Assembly: GCF_014201875.1 (NCBI RefSeq)
Contig: NZ_JACHFL010000006.1
Coordinates: 62,001-126,000 of the forward strand
Source: Deinococcus humi
GTDB taxonomy: Bacteria > Deinococcota > Deinococci > Deinococcales > Deinococcaceae
Direction: 5' to 3'
Length of the DNA: 64,000 bases
The position numbers were made by a program, and so were the translations under genes. Below the pieces are notes generated by a model that worked only from the letters and a program-made list of their open reading frames with translations, did not search any database and had not been told where the DNA came from. This document shows, in pieces, positions 44,111-54,600 of the stretch. The first letter of the stretch is position 1. Every line of letters starts with the position of its first letter.

Positions 44111-45784
44111 TCAGGCGCCGACAGGACGTGCCCGCCGGGCGCGTGTTCGCCGGTGTGTCTGCGGCCGCCGGCTCTGGGCGCTCAGCCAGGCCTGCAGCTG
44201 AATGCGGAGGGTCTCGCCCCCCTGACCGGTGGCGGCGGTGGCCGCGGGTGCGCAGTCGCCCAGGGGTTCATCCAGCACGGCCCGCACCAGCGCGAACGCC
44301 GGTTCCCGCCGCCGGCCGGCCCGGCCCGGGGGCAGCAGGGCTGGAACGGGGGCCAGCAGGTCCGCGATAGTGGCCGGCTCGAGGCTGAGGTCCAGCCGGC
44401 TCGCCCGCCAGCGTCCCTCGAACGTCAGCCTCAGTTCGCCGGGGTGCCGGCCCCGCCGGAGTTCAAAGATCTCCCGGTGTTCATCCACCTCCAGCAGGCG
44501 GTTGAGAAAGAGTTCCACGCGGCGCTGGGCGCGCAGCCCCACCCCTGCGCCGCCTGCTCCCAGCGCTTCAAAGAGCGGCCGCGGGTCGGCGGGCAGCTCC
44601 ACCCGGCCCGTCCCGGTCAGCAGGTCCCCCGCGTCATAGCTGCCGACAAGGCGGGGCTCACCCTCCTCGTGGAGCCGGGTCAGCTCGGCCTGGATGTGGT
44701 TCCGGGCGCGGCCCACCAGCAGGGCCACGCGGCGCAGGCTCTCCCGGTGCTGGCGGGTGGCCGCCGGCGTCCACGCCGCCGCCCGGGACGCCGCGAGATG
44801 AGCGGTGGCCCGCCGGACGCCGTCACTCACGGGAGCCGGCGGCCGGGCCGGTAGGACGGCCGGCAGCCAGCAGGGGGCCAGCCGGGTCAGACTGGCCTGC
44901 AGGGCCGCGGGAGAGCGCAAGTTGATGTCGCCACCGGCGGTGACCTTCACGCCGACCTCCCGGGCCCACAGGGTCAGCAGGGCCGCCTCTTCCGGAACGG
45001 GCCTTCGGTTGTTCAGGCCTTTGGCCTGCGCGAGCTGCCAGCCCAAGCGGTCCGGGCCCCCGTGGAGAGCCTGTAACTCCAGCGTCAGCACCGCCACCGC
45101 GGCGTCCTCCTCGGCGCCGCGGGCCAGGACCCGGACAATCCGGGAGGAGCCGGCCCGGACCGCCTGGGCGTAGCCGCCCCAGCCCACGCAATGCGCCAGG
45201 AGGCGGCCGTCGGTGACCAGATCCTGTGGATGGCGGGCCAGCTGAAGGGACCACACGCCGCCGGACCACGACAGGATGCGTTCCAGCGCCAGGGCGGCCG
45301 CGGAGCGTCCCGCCTCGGGGTCCTCCTGCGCACTTTGCGCCGTGTCCGGCACTGTGCCCTCCGGAGCCTGTAATCCCAGACGCAGCTGGCCCCGGCCCGT
45401 GAGCAGGCCCGAGACGTCGCCCAGGGGCAGGTCCTGCTCGGCCGGCAGCGCGGCCACACCGGAAAAGAGGTCACACACCTCGTTCAGGGCCAGGCCCGCC
45501 AGCCCGTCGGTGAGGCGGGCGTCGCCGGCGTTCATCTGGGCCAGGCTGCTCACCAGCGTGTGCAGCGGTCCGGCCGCCGCCTCTGCCGCCAGACACAGCG
45601 CTGGGTGGGCGTCCCCTGCCCGGGCGGCCGTCCAGGCGTCCCGGCGGATTCGCGCGCGGCCCGCGAGCTGTGCGGGCCGGGAGGCCTCTCCACGGATGTG
45701 ACCGCCTGCGCGCCACTGCTCGCGTAAGCAGGCCGTCAGGGCGGCCACGGGGCCTGGGGCGACGCCAGGGAGCAGCCGGAGCAT
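44111..45784 (-). CDS. Protein with a PcfJ-like domain
   Basis: 557 residues. A region at about residues 195-280 (LLAHCVGWGGYAQAVRAGSS, RIVRVLARG, AVLTLELQAL, QLAQAKGLNNRRPVPEEAAL) follows the PcfJ pattern of a small beta sheet ending in QxxGxNNRxP. PcfJ domains occur on plasmids and in accessory regions with unknown activity. The C-terminal half has no recognised domain (VGRARNHIQAELTRLHEEGE, GRWRASRLDLSLEPATIADL) and a basic tail. The first codons are 4 bp from the next upstream gene, so the two form an operon. Base composition is very high GC. Confidence 0.55.
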   Translation of the reverse strand: MLRLLPGVAPGPVAALTACLREQWRAGGHIRGEASRPAQLAGRARIRRDAWTAARAGDAHPALCLAAEAAAGPLHTLVSSLAQMNAGDARLTDGLAGLALNEVCDLFSGVAALPAEQDLPLGDVSGLLTGRGQLRLGLQAPEGTVPDTAQSAQEDPEAGRSAAALALERILSWSGGVWSLQLARHPQDLVTDGRLLAHCVGWGGYAQAVRAGSSRIVRVLARGAEEDAAVAVLTLELQALHGGPDRLGWQLAQAKGLNNRRPVPEEAALLTLWAREVGVKVTAGGDINLRSPAALQASLTRLAPCWLPAVLPARPPAPVSDGVRRATAHLAASRAAAWTPAATRQHRESLRRVALLVGRARNHIQAELTRLHEEGEPRLVGSYDAGDLLTGTGRVELPADPRPLFEALGAGGAGVGLRAQRRVELFLNRLLEVDEHREIFELRRGRHPGELRLTFEGRWRASRLDLSLEPATIADLLAPVPALLPPGRAGRRREPAFALVRAVLDEPLGDCAPAATAATGQGGETLRIQLQAWLSAQSRRPQTHRRTRARRARPVGA

Positions 45785-45787
45785 GGC

Positions 45788-46732
45788 CTACTGCTTACTG
45801 CGGACGCCCAGGACGGCGGTCCGGCTCTCCTCCGGGGGGAAGGCGAGCAGGGCGGGCTCCAGCACCGCGCCTAGGGCCGCACGAACCAGCTGGACGAAGG
45901 CGTCCGCCTCCCGGTCCACGGCCGGGGGAACCCGCTGCTGATGGCCCCGTTTGCTGCCGGCCAGGTCGGCCCGCTGCTTCAGGCGCTCCCTGAGATCATG
46001 GGCCAGCGGTGGAGCCAGGTGCTGACTGTCCTGCAAGAGGGCCGTCACCGTCAGGTGCCGGGCCAGGATGATCGCCCAGCGTTCTCCACCCGCCCGGGGT
46101 CAGTGCCACCGGGCCAGATCATGCAGGTGCCAGGCGTCGCTGGCCCGGACGGGATGCCCCTGTGCGTGCCAGGGGAGCAGCACGCCGGTGGACCGGTTGG
46201 GACGGCCCCGCCGGCCTACAGGCTCCTGACCTGGAAGGGTGGCGTCCTGCCAGCAGGCGGCCAGTTCGAGCAGGCTGCGCAGGCCCAGCATCCGCCGCAA
46301 CCGCCGCTGAACCGTGCGGGGAGCCCTCGCTTCCGGGTCCGCCGCTTCCAGAGGCGCGAGCAGGTCGGGCAGGTCGAGCGCGTCCTCCAGGATCTGGGCA
46401 TGTAGGGCGCGCAGGCCCCGGTCCAGGGGCCCGGCGTCCCACTGCTGCCAGGGGCGGAGCCCTTCCTGAGGGACTCCGAGCGACCCGACCAGCACCGAGC
46501 GGGGCCCCGCATACAGCCTCAGGCCACCCGCAAACCCGTGGACGGGGTCAGGGAAGAGATCGAGCTCAACGACGCTGCGGCCCAGCGCGGCCTGCTGCTC
46601 CACCTGGCGCCGGATATGGGGAGGGAAGGGGAGGTGGGTGCGGGTCAACGAATCATCCGGTGACAGGGGAGAGGAATGGACTGGAAAGCACGCACTGATT
46701 CTGATCAGGGCCTTCAGGCCTGACGTCTGCAC
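45788..46732 (-). pseudogene. Unknown protein with one in-frame TGA, upstream of PcfJ-like gene
   Basis: One frame runs from 46732 to 45788, interrupted only by TGA at 46100-46102. Before it: QVEQQAALGRSVVELDLFPD, FAGGLRLYAGPRSVLVGSLG, QILEDALDLPDLLAPLEAAD, HLHDLARWH. After it: PRAGGERWAIILARHLTVTA, LLQDSQHLAPPLAHDLRERL, ESRTAVLGVRSKQ. Coding character continues without a break across the stop, so a nonsense mutation is likely, although reinitiation as two proteins is possible. Unknown family. It ends 4 bp before the PcfJ-like gene. Confidence 0.5.
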
Positions 46733-47233
46733 GCTGGCCTAGGGCGGGGTAGGCCTGGTGGTCCAGAAGAAGGGCCACAGGCGTCACGCCGCCCTGCCAA
46801 TGACAGGGTGTGCTCCCCGTCGCCACAAGGTCTATCGCCCAGCCAGACCTGGTGCTGGAGCGGAGTGGCAATCTGCCCCCACCAGTTCACGGAGGAAGCG
46901 AGGACTTCAGCGGGGATCATCCAGCCAGGCCAGCGGCCAGGGCGCCGGCGGCCTCCACCCATGGTCTAACGGCACTGGCCGTCCATGCCAGCAGCACACC
47001 GCCGCGCTCCAGAGACACACGAACTTTGGTGTCCCAGGGCGGCAGGGCGGTCCCGTCGATGACGCCCAGCGCGTGTTCACGTTCGCCCGTGTCCGCGTCA
47101 GCGTCCTCCATTCAGCCCAGGTGGGTGGTCTGATTCCCTTCCGGCTCGCATGTCCATGACCACGGGACACTCGCGTACGGTTCCTGCGTATCCTGGGGCC
47201 CGCGCCCGCGTCACTCCTTTCTGAGGTCCCGCT
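46733..47233. other. Gap with minus-strand coding relics
   Basis: Leftward patches VRVSLERGGVLLAWTASAVR, then NWWGQIATPLQHQVWLGDRP, then QGGVTPVALLLDHQAYPALG occur in three frames between 47111 and 46700, suggesting a decayed gene upstream of 46732. 47160-47233 should hold the promoter of the MFS gene. Confidence 0.35.
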
Positions 47234-48520
47234 ATGTTCTCCCTGCTCCGCGACCGCCGTATCCTGATTCTTTGGATCGGCGAGAGCATCAACGCTTTCG
47301 GCAACGGCCTCACCTTCATCGCGCTCGCGTGGTTTCTGTACCGTCTCTACCCGAACTCGCCCGCGCTGTCGGGCACCGTGATCGGCGCCTGGACCGCGGC
47401 CATGCTGCTCGGGACGGTCAGCCTGGCCAGCCTCACCGACGTGTGGGACCGCCGCCGCACCCTGCAGGTCGCCAATGGCCTGAGCGCCCTCTGGATCAGC
47501 CTGATTCCCCTGCTCTACACCCTCGACCTGCTCTCCTTCCCCGTGCTGGTGGTCATCGCGGCCCTGACCGGCTTCACCGGCAGCGTGATCTTCCCGGCGC
47601 AGCAGGCCTCGCTGCCCACCTTCGTGCCTCCGGAGCGGCTGCAGGGCATCCAGGCCCTGTTCAACCTCACCTGGACCACCAGCGGGCTGCTGGCCCCCAT
47701 CAGCGCAGGATTCCTGGTGGCGAGCATCGGGGCGCCCGGCGTGATGTGGGTCAACGCGGCCACCTTCGTCGTGGCCCTGATCGCCTACTCGCTGGTCCGC
47801 TTTCCAGCCGTGGCGCGCGTTCAGGACAGCGGGCGCGGCCTGGCCGCGTGGTGGGCACGGACCCGCTTCGGCTTCGGGTTCGTCCTGGCGCGGCCCGCGC
47901 TGTGGGCGACGCTGCTGGGGCTGGCCAGCGTGAACTTCGCCATGGAGCCCTACACGGCTGTGTTCCTGCCCCGCATCGCCGACCGCCTGATGACGGGGGT
48001 GGAGCTGCCCGCGGCGCTGTCCTGGGTGCGCGCCGACAGTCGCGGCGCGCTGGGCGTGGGGCTGCTGGGCTCGGTCCTGGCGCTGGCCGAACTGGGCATG
48101 GTGATCTGGATGGGGCGCCGCATCAGCCGCCATCCCCTGAACTGGATCGCGCTGGGCTGCATCGGTCCGGCGCTGTGCATCGTCGGGGTGGCCTACGCCC
48201 CCACCCTGGGCGTGGCCCTGGTGCTCGCGCTGCTGATGGGCCTGTGCTTCGGGCCACTGAACGTGATGGTGGGGACGCTGTTCGCGCAGCTGACGCCGGA
48301 TGCGGTGCGCGGGCGGGTCTACAGCGCGCGCATCCTGGTGGGCCAGGGGCTGCGTCCGGTGGGGGTGAGCGCCGCCGTGGTGCTGATGGGCGCTGCGGGC
48401 CTCGCGCCGGCGGTGGCGATGCTGGGTGTGTTCGCCGCCGGGCTCACGCTCGTGGGCTACCTGCGGGCACGCCGGGAGGGCGGTGACGGCGCTGAGGCGA
48501 GCGTTGCGGGCAACGGCTGA
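47234..48520 (+). CDS. MFS exporter
   Basis: 428 residues, twelve TM helices: LWIGESINAFGNGLTFIALA, GAWTAAMLLGTVSLASLTDV with motif A-like DVWDRRRTLQVAN, ALTGFTGSVIFPAQQASLPT, GLLAPISAGFLVASIGAPGV. Typical of MFS drug- or enterobactin-exporter-like proteins. The cargo is unknown. GAGGTCCCGCT lies before ATG 47234. Confidence 0.85.
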   Translation: MFSLLRDRRILILWIGESINAFGNGLTFIALAWFLYRLYPNSPALSGTVIGAWTAAMLLGTVSLASLTDVWDRRRTLQVANGLSALWISLIPLLYTLDLLSFPVLVVIAALTGFTGSVIFPAQQASLPTFVPPERLQGIQALFNLTWTTSGLLAPISAGFLVASIGAPGVMWVNAATFVVALIAYSLVRFPAVARVQDSGRGLAAWWARTRFGFGFVLARPALWATLLGLASVNFAMEPYTAVFLPRIADRLMTGVELPAALSWVRADSRGALGVGLLGSVLALAELGMVIWMGRRISRHPLNWIALGCIGPALCIVGVAYAPTLGVALVLALLMGLCFGPLNVMVGTLFAQLTPDAVRGRVYSARILVGQGLRPVGVSAAVVLMGAAGLAPAVAMLGVFAAGLTLVGYLRARREGGDGAEASVAGNG

Positions 48521-48955
48521 CCGGTGAGGGGCTGAACAAGGTCCATGGGCGTACGGGTCCTGGCTGAAACGCGCTGAACACGGAGTGTTCCGGTGAGGCG
48601 CGCGTGCTGAGAGCAGGTTCATCGCTCTCCCATTCTTCGATCGTATTCAGCGCATTATCGAGCGACAAGGACCTGCCTGCCCCAGAGGCGCTCATCCCGG
48701 ACCATGTCATTCGATGGTTTATTGAACGAATTGCCTGTTGGACGTCCAGGACGTGAGAAAGCTGGGATTGTACCTTGCTGTCATGCCCACAGCTCCCAGA
48801 TCCGGCCCGGCAGGTCTGCCTTGGCGTTCTGCACAGGTTGCTCGTCAGTCAAAAGGTCTGGATGGGATTGACTCAGATTCATTGATCCGCCAAATGCCCG
48901 CAAAAGCCCTCTTTCCACGTGAAAAGAGGGGCAAGACGTCTGGAGAATCAGGCCA
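48521..48955. other. Intergenic, no gene recognised
   Basis: Lower GC than its surroundings. A short rightward open frame at 48738-48998 overlaps the peptidase end and shows no motif. Confidence 0.4.
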
Positions 48956-50008
48956 CTATTTGCGCCAGACGGCCACTGTTTTTGAGTCACAGGTGTAGAG
49001 CGAGGTGCGCTGATAGCCAGCCGCCTGGTAGGTGGCGTGCTTCTCGGCGGCCTGCACAGGGCTCATGCCGTGGAATGAGGCCCATTGGCCGTGGCTGAGG
49101 GTCCAGGTGGAGTTGTAGGTGGCCCCATTGGACTTGCACGTGATCAGCCTGGGCATCATGCCGGAGTCAGCCAGGTGCTCTACCCAGCCCTGGTAGGCGC
49201 TGGCCGGGATGCTGTTGAACACCAGTTCTCCGGCAGGGCGAGGCGGCCAGAACAGCACCGACGCTTTTGGGAATGCCTGCCCCGCCAGCGAGGTCCACGG
49301 CCCGTCCAAACTGGCCTTATCGCCTTCGAAGGGAGTGGTCAGGCCGTGGTCGAAGGTCATGGGAACGGGCTTGCCGTCCTTTTCCATATGGACGTGCAGG
49401 TGCGGGCCGGAGGAAGAGCCGGAATTGCCGACCTTGCCCAGGAACTGTCCAGCCTTCACCCGCGTGCCATTGACCACCCGGACTTCGGGTTCGATATCCG
49501 GACGCCCCCCTTTGCCACTGTGGCCGGTGAAGAGTTCGGCGTTGTGGGGACACAGGGCCGCCGGGATGCTACCCGGCTGTGCGTGGGCGTACAGGGCATA
49601 GCTCCCGTCGTCTTGCAAGACCCACAGGTGATTGCCGCCACCCGCAAATTTCAGGTCAGGTTTGTACAGCGGATTGTAAGAGCCGGGCACATTTTCAGGA
49701 GCATTGCGCCAGCAGCCGACGACGATCCCAGGGGCCATAGCGTAAAACGGCTTGCCGTACACCACCCAGTTGCTGTTGACTTTGCTGTCGGTGGTTCCGG
49801 CCTTCAGGCGCGTCCAATTGGTGTCCGAAACGCGGCGCAGGGCGCCGATATCCTTGCCCTCGGCCTGGATGCCGGCCAGATGAACACCGGTCTTGTACCG
49901 CTCGTCGCTTGCCAGATCATTGCCCCGCAGGGGCAGGGTGGCGGCAGCTGCGCTGAGCTGCAAGGTGGAGAGCATCAGGGCCGCGCTGGTCATCATTTTT
50001 ATCTTCAT
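48956..50008 (-). CDS. Secreted M23-family peptidase
   Basis: 350 residues with a signal peptide (MTSAALMLSTLQLSAAAATL). The LytM core is visible: FAGGGNHLWVLQDDGSYALY AH, VKAGQFLGKVGNSGSSSGPH and LHVHM with the HxH zinc pair; the first zinc histidine-aspartate pair is less canonical. A C-terminal domain of about 80 residues (EHLADSGMMPRLITCKSNGA, QAAEKHATYQAAGYQRTSLY) resembles the WxxxHGM-type repeats of secreted hydrolases. It should cut peptide bridges in cell wall outside the cell. GAGAAAG upstream. Confidence 0.85.
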   Translation of the reverse strand: MKIKMMTSAALMLSTLQLSAAAATLPLRGNDLASDERYKTGVHLAGIQAEGKDIGALRRVSDTNWTRLKAGTTDSKVNSNWVVYGKPFYAMAPGIVVGCWRNAPENVPGSYNPLYKPDLKFAGGGNHLWVLQDDGSYALYAHAQPGSIPAALCPHNAELFTGHSGKGGRPDIEPEVRVVNGTRVKAGQFLGKVGNSGSSSGPHLHVHMEKDGKPVPMTFDHGLTTPFEGDKASLDGPWTSLAGQAFPKASVLFWPPRPAGELVFNSIPASAYQGWVEHLADSGMMPRLITCKSNGATYNSTWTLSHGQWASFHGMSPVQAAEKHATYQAAGYQRTSLYTCDSKTVAVWRK

Positions 50009-50084
50009 GGTCTTTCTCCTGAGAGTGTGGGGAGCCAGGGAAGAGGGGTGCGTGCCTTAGGAGCCCAACAGGCAGACAGGAGAT

Positions 50085-51362
50085 TCAGGCGCGAGTGAAC
50101 CCAGCTGCCCTGTGCTCCGCAACGCCGTGCTGAGCCACAAACTGCGCCGCGGCCTGCGGGTCGCCCAGCCATGGGAAGAACTGCGGAGGGTGGTTGAATC
50201 CGTTGACGAACGCGTGCGCCACGCCGGGCCGGGTCTGGGCTGCCCCCAGCACTTCCAGCACATGCGGCGGCGGCGGCCCCAGCAGGGCGTTCGTCCAGTC
50301 GGTGACAAAGCGCGCGTAGCTCCAGTACTCGTCGAAGGTCCCCGTCATCCAGACGCGGTCAAAGGACCGGTCCCCGTGCCACAGGATGCGTTCCAGGTAG
50401 ATTGCGGCCGCCTTGGCCGCGCTGCCGGCACCCTGGCCGGTCAGTGGATCATTCAGCACCAGGGTGTCGCCCAGCCCCAGCACCTCGCGGCCCGACGGCA
50501 AGGTGGCAACGGGGCGGCGCACCCCTGGCGTGACCCGGCCCGTCAGGGTGGCCTGCGTGTCGGTCAGTTCGGCATGCTGGGTGCGTTCGTACTCCCAGGG
50601 CAGGAATTGACGTAACAGTTCCTGCATCATCTCCAGATGCTGGCGTGGATCACGCACCTCTGCGAACACGTCCAGTGGGCCGCCGGGGATCGCCTCGATG
50701 AACACGTTCTCGTAGGGCTGGGTGCCTCCGCCTTCGGCCACCGTCAGGCCCGGCAACAAGAACACCTCGCCCACGCCGGGAATCAGGTTGAAGCTGACGG
50801 CGCTGTGGTCAGGCCGGGGCGCGACGTTCTTCAGGTACATCAAGGCCAGATGCCGCTGGGGCGCGCTATAGGGACTGCGTTCAGGGTCACGGGCGAACAA
50901 TTGGCCCAGCTCGCCCTTGCCGGTGGCGATCAGGGTCAGATCGTGGGCGCTGCTCAGACGCTCGGCGGTCTGGATGTCGGCACTTTCCAGCACGACGTTG
51001 CCGCCTCTGGTCTGGAATTCACGCAGCCAGCCTGCGAACTTCAGGCGCTGGTCGACGCTGTAGGCCGGTTGATCCAGCCGGGCGGAAAAGGCCAGCGCCT
51101 TCTGACCTGGCAGTTCGGGGTGCGGCACGCTCAGGGCGATGCCCTCGACGGGCGGGCAGGCATCTTCCCAGAAATTCAGTCCCAGCTGCCGTTCGGTGGT
51201 ACAGGCGTCATGAAAGAGGGCCTGGGTACTCATGATCCGCCCCGAGAGGAGCTGTTCGGGGGTACGGTCTGAAACCAGGGTCACCCCGTAGCCACTCGCC
51301 TGCAATCCCAGCGCGAGCTGCAAGCCCGCCTGTCCCGCACCAATAATCGCCACATTACGCAT
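50085..51362 (-). CDS. StyA-like styrene/indole monooxygenase (FAD oxygenase)
   Basis: 425 residues from ATG 51362 with GGAGGA before it. VAIIGAGQAGLQLALGLQAS is the dinucleotide site; LLSGRIMSTQALFHDACTTE, LNFWEDACPPVEGIALSVPH, YSVDQRLKFAGWLREFQ and LGLGDTLVLNDPLTGQGAGS fit StyA, the FADH2-dependent epoxidase component. The usual flavin reductase StyB is not nearby, nor are other styrene genes, so it may act on indole-like compounds or use a general reductase. It is bordered by a secreted peptidase and by a large regulator upstream. Confidence 0.85.
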   Translation of the reverse strand: MRNVAIIGAGQAGLQLALGLQASGYGVTLVSDRTPEQLLSGRIMSTQALFHDACTTERQLGLNFWEDACPPVEGIALSVPHPELPGQKALAFSARLDQPAYSVDQRLKFAGWLREFQTRGGNVVLESADIQTAERLSSAHDLTLIATGKGELGQLFARDPERSPYSAPQRHLALMYLKNVAPRPDHSAVSFNLIPGVGEVFLLPGLTVAEGGGTQPYENVFIEAIPGGPLDVFAEVRDPRQHLEMMQELLRQFLPWEYERTQHAELTDTQATLTGRVTPGVRRPVATLPSGREVLGLGDTLVLNDPLTGQGAGSAAKAAAIYLERILWHGDRSFDRVWMTGTFDEYWSYARFVTDWTNALLGPPPPHVLEVLGAAQTRPGVAHAFVNGFNHPPQFFPWLGDPQAAAQFVAQHGVAEHRAAGFTRA

Positions 51363-51663
51363 CACGTTGTCCTCCAGAGAGTGGGATGAGGGCAAGGTCC
51401 GGCCACGAAAAACGGGCCGCCTTCGCCGGGAAGGGCTAAGGTTCCAAAGTCAGCAGGGACTGAGTGCGGTGTCTGCTCAGCTACGCCTTGAATGCGGGCC
51501 CTTGGTCTGCGTGGCGGGTGGGGCATCGGCAGGCGATCTGCTCCGGAACTGTTCAGAGCTTAGGCAGAGGCCGTGACATGCCCGTGACGGCTGGGCCGTT
51601 ACTGAGTGAGATGCCACTACAACGCTATTTTCAGCCACCCCATCCAAGGCCTGACCAATTTTC
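51363..51663. other. Intergenic between regulator and StyA-like gene
   Basis: Should contain the promoter of the StyA-like gene, which the adjacent regulator may control. No gene seen. Confidence 0.4.
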
Positions 51664-54600
51664 TCAGAGAACGCTCATCTCTTGATCGCGTAAGAAGTCT
51701 TCCCAGGTTTCGGGCAGCCTCTCGCCCAGCAGCGCACAGCGCTGACGGATCCCAGCGTAGAGCGACAGCAGTTCCATGATTTCACCGCTCTCGCGCAGGT
51801 TGCGCAGGGTGAGGGCCAATGCCGCCCAGTCAAAGGGGTCGGTGTCCAGCAGGATGCGGCCCAGCCGGGCAGCCTCGCGGGGAGCGAGGACTTCTGCTGC
51901 GTAGGCTGCGCTTCGCAGCCCATAGACCAGCACGTCACGGGCGCTGGAGAGCTCGCCCTCGAAATCGGCCAGATACGCACCCCGCCACAGCTTTGCATCG
52001 CGCGTCTTCAGGAAGTTCTCGGCGTCACTGTCCAGCGGTCCCAAAGCGTAGCCCCCACCTGCTCCCAGCCCCGTTTCACGGCGCAACACACTTTCTGAGC
52101 CCAGCGCCGCCCGCACACGGCGAACCTGCTGACGCAGCCGGGCACTGGAACGTTCGGGATCATCGTCGGGATACAACGCCTCCAGCAGCTCGTCCTGCGC
52201 CACTCCTGAACGCCCGGCCAGCCGTGCTTCCAGCAGCCGCACCAGAAGGCGCAAGCCGCCTGACGAACGAAAGGGCAGCAGCTGACCGTCGCGGGTGACG
52301 CGCACCGTGCCCAACACTTCCAGACGCAGGGTTCCGGGGACGGTTCCAGGCGAAGTCTCCTGCGCCGTTGGCGGAAAATATCTCAGGGCAGTGTGGGCGT
52401 AGCCGTGAAGCTCGTGCTGCTGGAAAAAGGCCAGGCGTGTCTCAGCGCCCTTCCGGTCTGCGTGTATGCGGTCCGCTTCTAACCCAAATCGCTCGGCAAA
52501 GGCCATGATTCGCAGGACCCGGGCCTGTTCGCAGGCATCAACAAACATTTGAGCGGCCGTCTCCCGCTGACCCTGACGCTCCAGCACAAAGGCGCGCGCA
52601 AAGATGTAGTAGGGCCGGGTGGCATGCTGAGCGCTCCGCGCCATCATTGCCTCGCCCTCGTCGATCAGCCGCTCTGCCCGGTTGATCTCGCCGTGAACCG
52701 CCTCGGCCCACGCCGCAACGCTCAGCACCCAGGTCAGCAGCACCATATCGTGGATCTCGTGCCCCAGCCGCACCGCCTGACGGGCGTGGCGCACGGCCAG
52801 AAGAGCGTCGGGCGGTCTGGCCCATTCCAGGTACAGGTTGGTCAGGTAAAGCTGCGTCAACACCGTGTGCCGCGAGATCTGATCGCCGCCCAGCAGGTTC
52901 AGCGCGCCCAGCAGCAGCTCCTCAGCCTCCGCAAACTGCCCCAGATTCGTGAGGCAGTAAGCCAGTTCCACCTGAGCGCGGGCCAGCAGCCGAGGGTCAC
53001 CCAACGTTTCGGCCAGACGGACCGCTTCTGTGGTGTCGGCAGCCGCTGCGCGTAATTGAAAGGCCCAGATCAAAATCTGCGCCCGGTCCAGCAGGAGCTC
53101 GATTCGCACGTGAGTGAGTCCAGTCTCGGCGGCAAGATCCAGCGCCTCCGCCATGCTGGCGAACATCTGTGGATCAGCCTGCGAGATCTGTGCCCGCACC
53201 AGCGCGTGCAGCAAGGCCACCCGCTCGGACATTTCCAGGGGCCCCTCCAGCGCGGCCCGGATGCCTGCCACTGCGGCATCGAACTCGCCCAGATGAACCC
53301 GCGCTGTGGCCACCATCGTCTGAATCTGTGGCCAGTCCTCCAGCCCGCTCCGGTGGTCCTGCCAGACTTGCATGGCCCCGCTGTAGTCGGCGGCGCTCAC
53401 CCGCGTTTGCAACACCGTGGCCCAGTAGTCGCTTCGCCCCTTGAGCTCGTCGGGGGCGTCTTCCAGGAGCCGCTCCGCCTCCTGCCCACGCCCAGAGGAG
53501 GCCAGCAGCCGGGCGCACAGGTCCAGCGCCCCACCGCTGAGGGGATCAAGCTGCTGCGCCTGATTGGCCCGCCTCAGGGCGCGTTCGGTGTGCAGGTGCT
53601 GAAGGGCCTGCGCCGCCGTCAGCGCGGCTTGGGCACGTTCCCCGCTGGGAAGGACATCTACCAGCGCGTCCCGGTAGTCGGCGGCACTGGTTTCATCTCC
53701 CCTGACCTCAGCGGCCGTCAGGGCGCGCCGGAGGAGCGCGGCGGCTTTTGCCGCGGGCCACTCGGCCCAGATCAGAAATCGCGCCGCCCGTTCCGGAGTG
53801 TCGGTGAGCGCCTCCATGCACTGCCGGGCCAGCCCACGCCGCAACGAGGCGGGCAATTCACGCAGAGCCACCTCCCGGAACAGCGGGTGGGCGAACGTCT
53901 GGGCCGCGCGAATCCCACTCACTCGGGCCAGGCTGCGGAGCGAATGGATCTCTTCTAAGTCAAGGCCACTCAATTGGGCAGCCAGCTCAGCTTCCAGTGG
54001 TTTGCCCGGCAAGGCCGTGTCCCAGAGGGCCCACAGGCCCAGCAGGGCCTCCGCGCCAGCACTGACCGTCAGGCGCGCGAGGTGATCGGCGATCAGCGCG
54101 TCCACACTCATCGGCAGAGTAGTGAGTGGGGGCTCTCGCCAGCGCCAGCGTCCGGCCGCGGCGTCCAGGTACAGCGCGCCTTCGCGGCTCAGGTGGCGGA
54201 AAAATTCCAGCAGGAACAGCGGATTTCCCCGCGCACGTTCCTCGATCCATGCCAGGGCGGCGTGGGGTAAGGGGCCGCCGGCCTGCGCTTCCAGCAGATC
54301 GCGGCCCGTCAAATCGTCCAGCGGGGTCACGCGCTGTTCGCTAAACCCTTCTGGCAAGGGCGTGCGGCTACTCACCAGCAGGGCCACCCCCCGCGCGTGG
54401 GACAGGTGGCGGGCCAGCGCGGTCCAGAATTCGGCGGCCCGCTCGTTGTTCGCCACCTCATGGAAATCCTCCGCCCACACCAGAGCGGGGGCAGCGTGTC
54501 CAAGCAGTGCGGCCACTGCGTTGGCCAGCACGGTGACGTCCGGTGACTGTGCGGCCAGGGCGCGTTGCAGGACCTGTTTGGCCCACGCGGGCGCTTCTGG

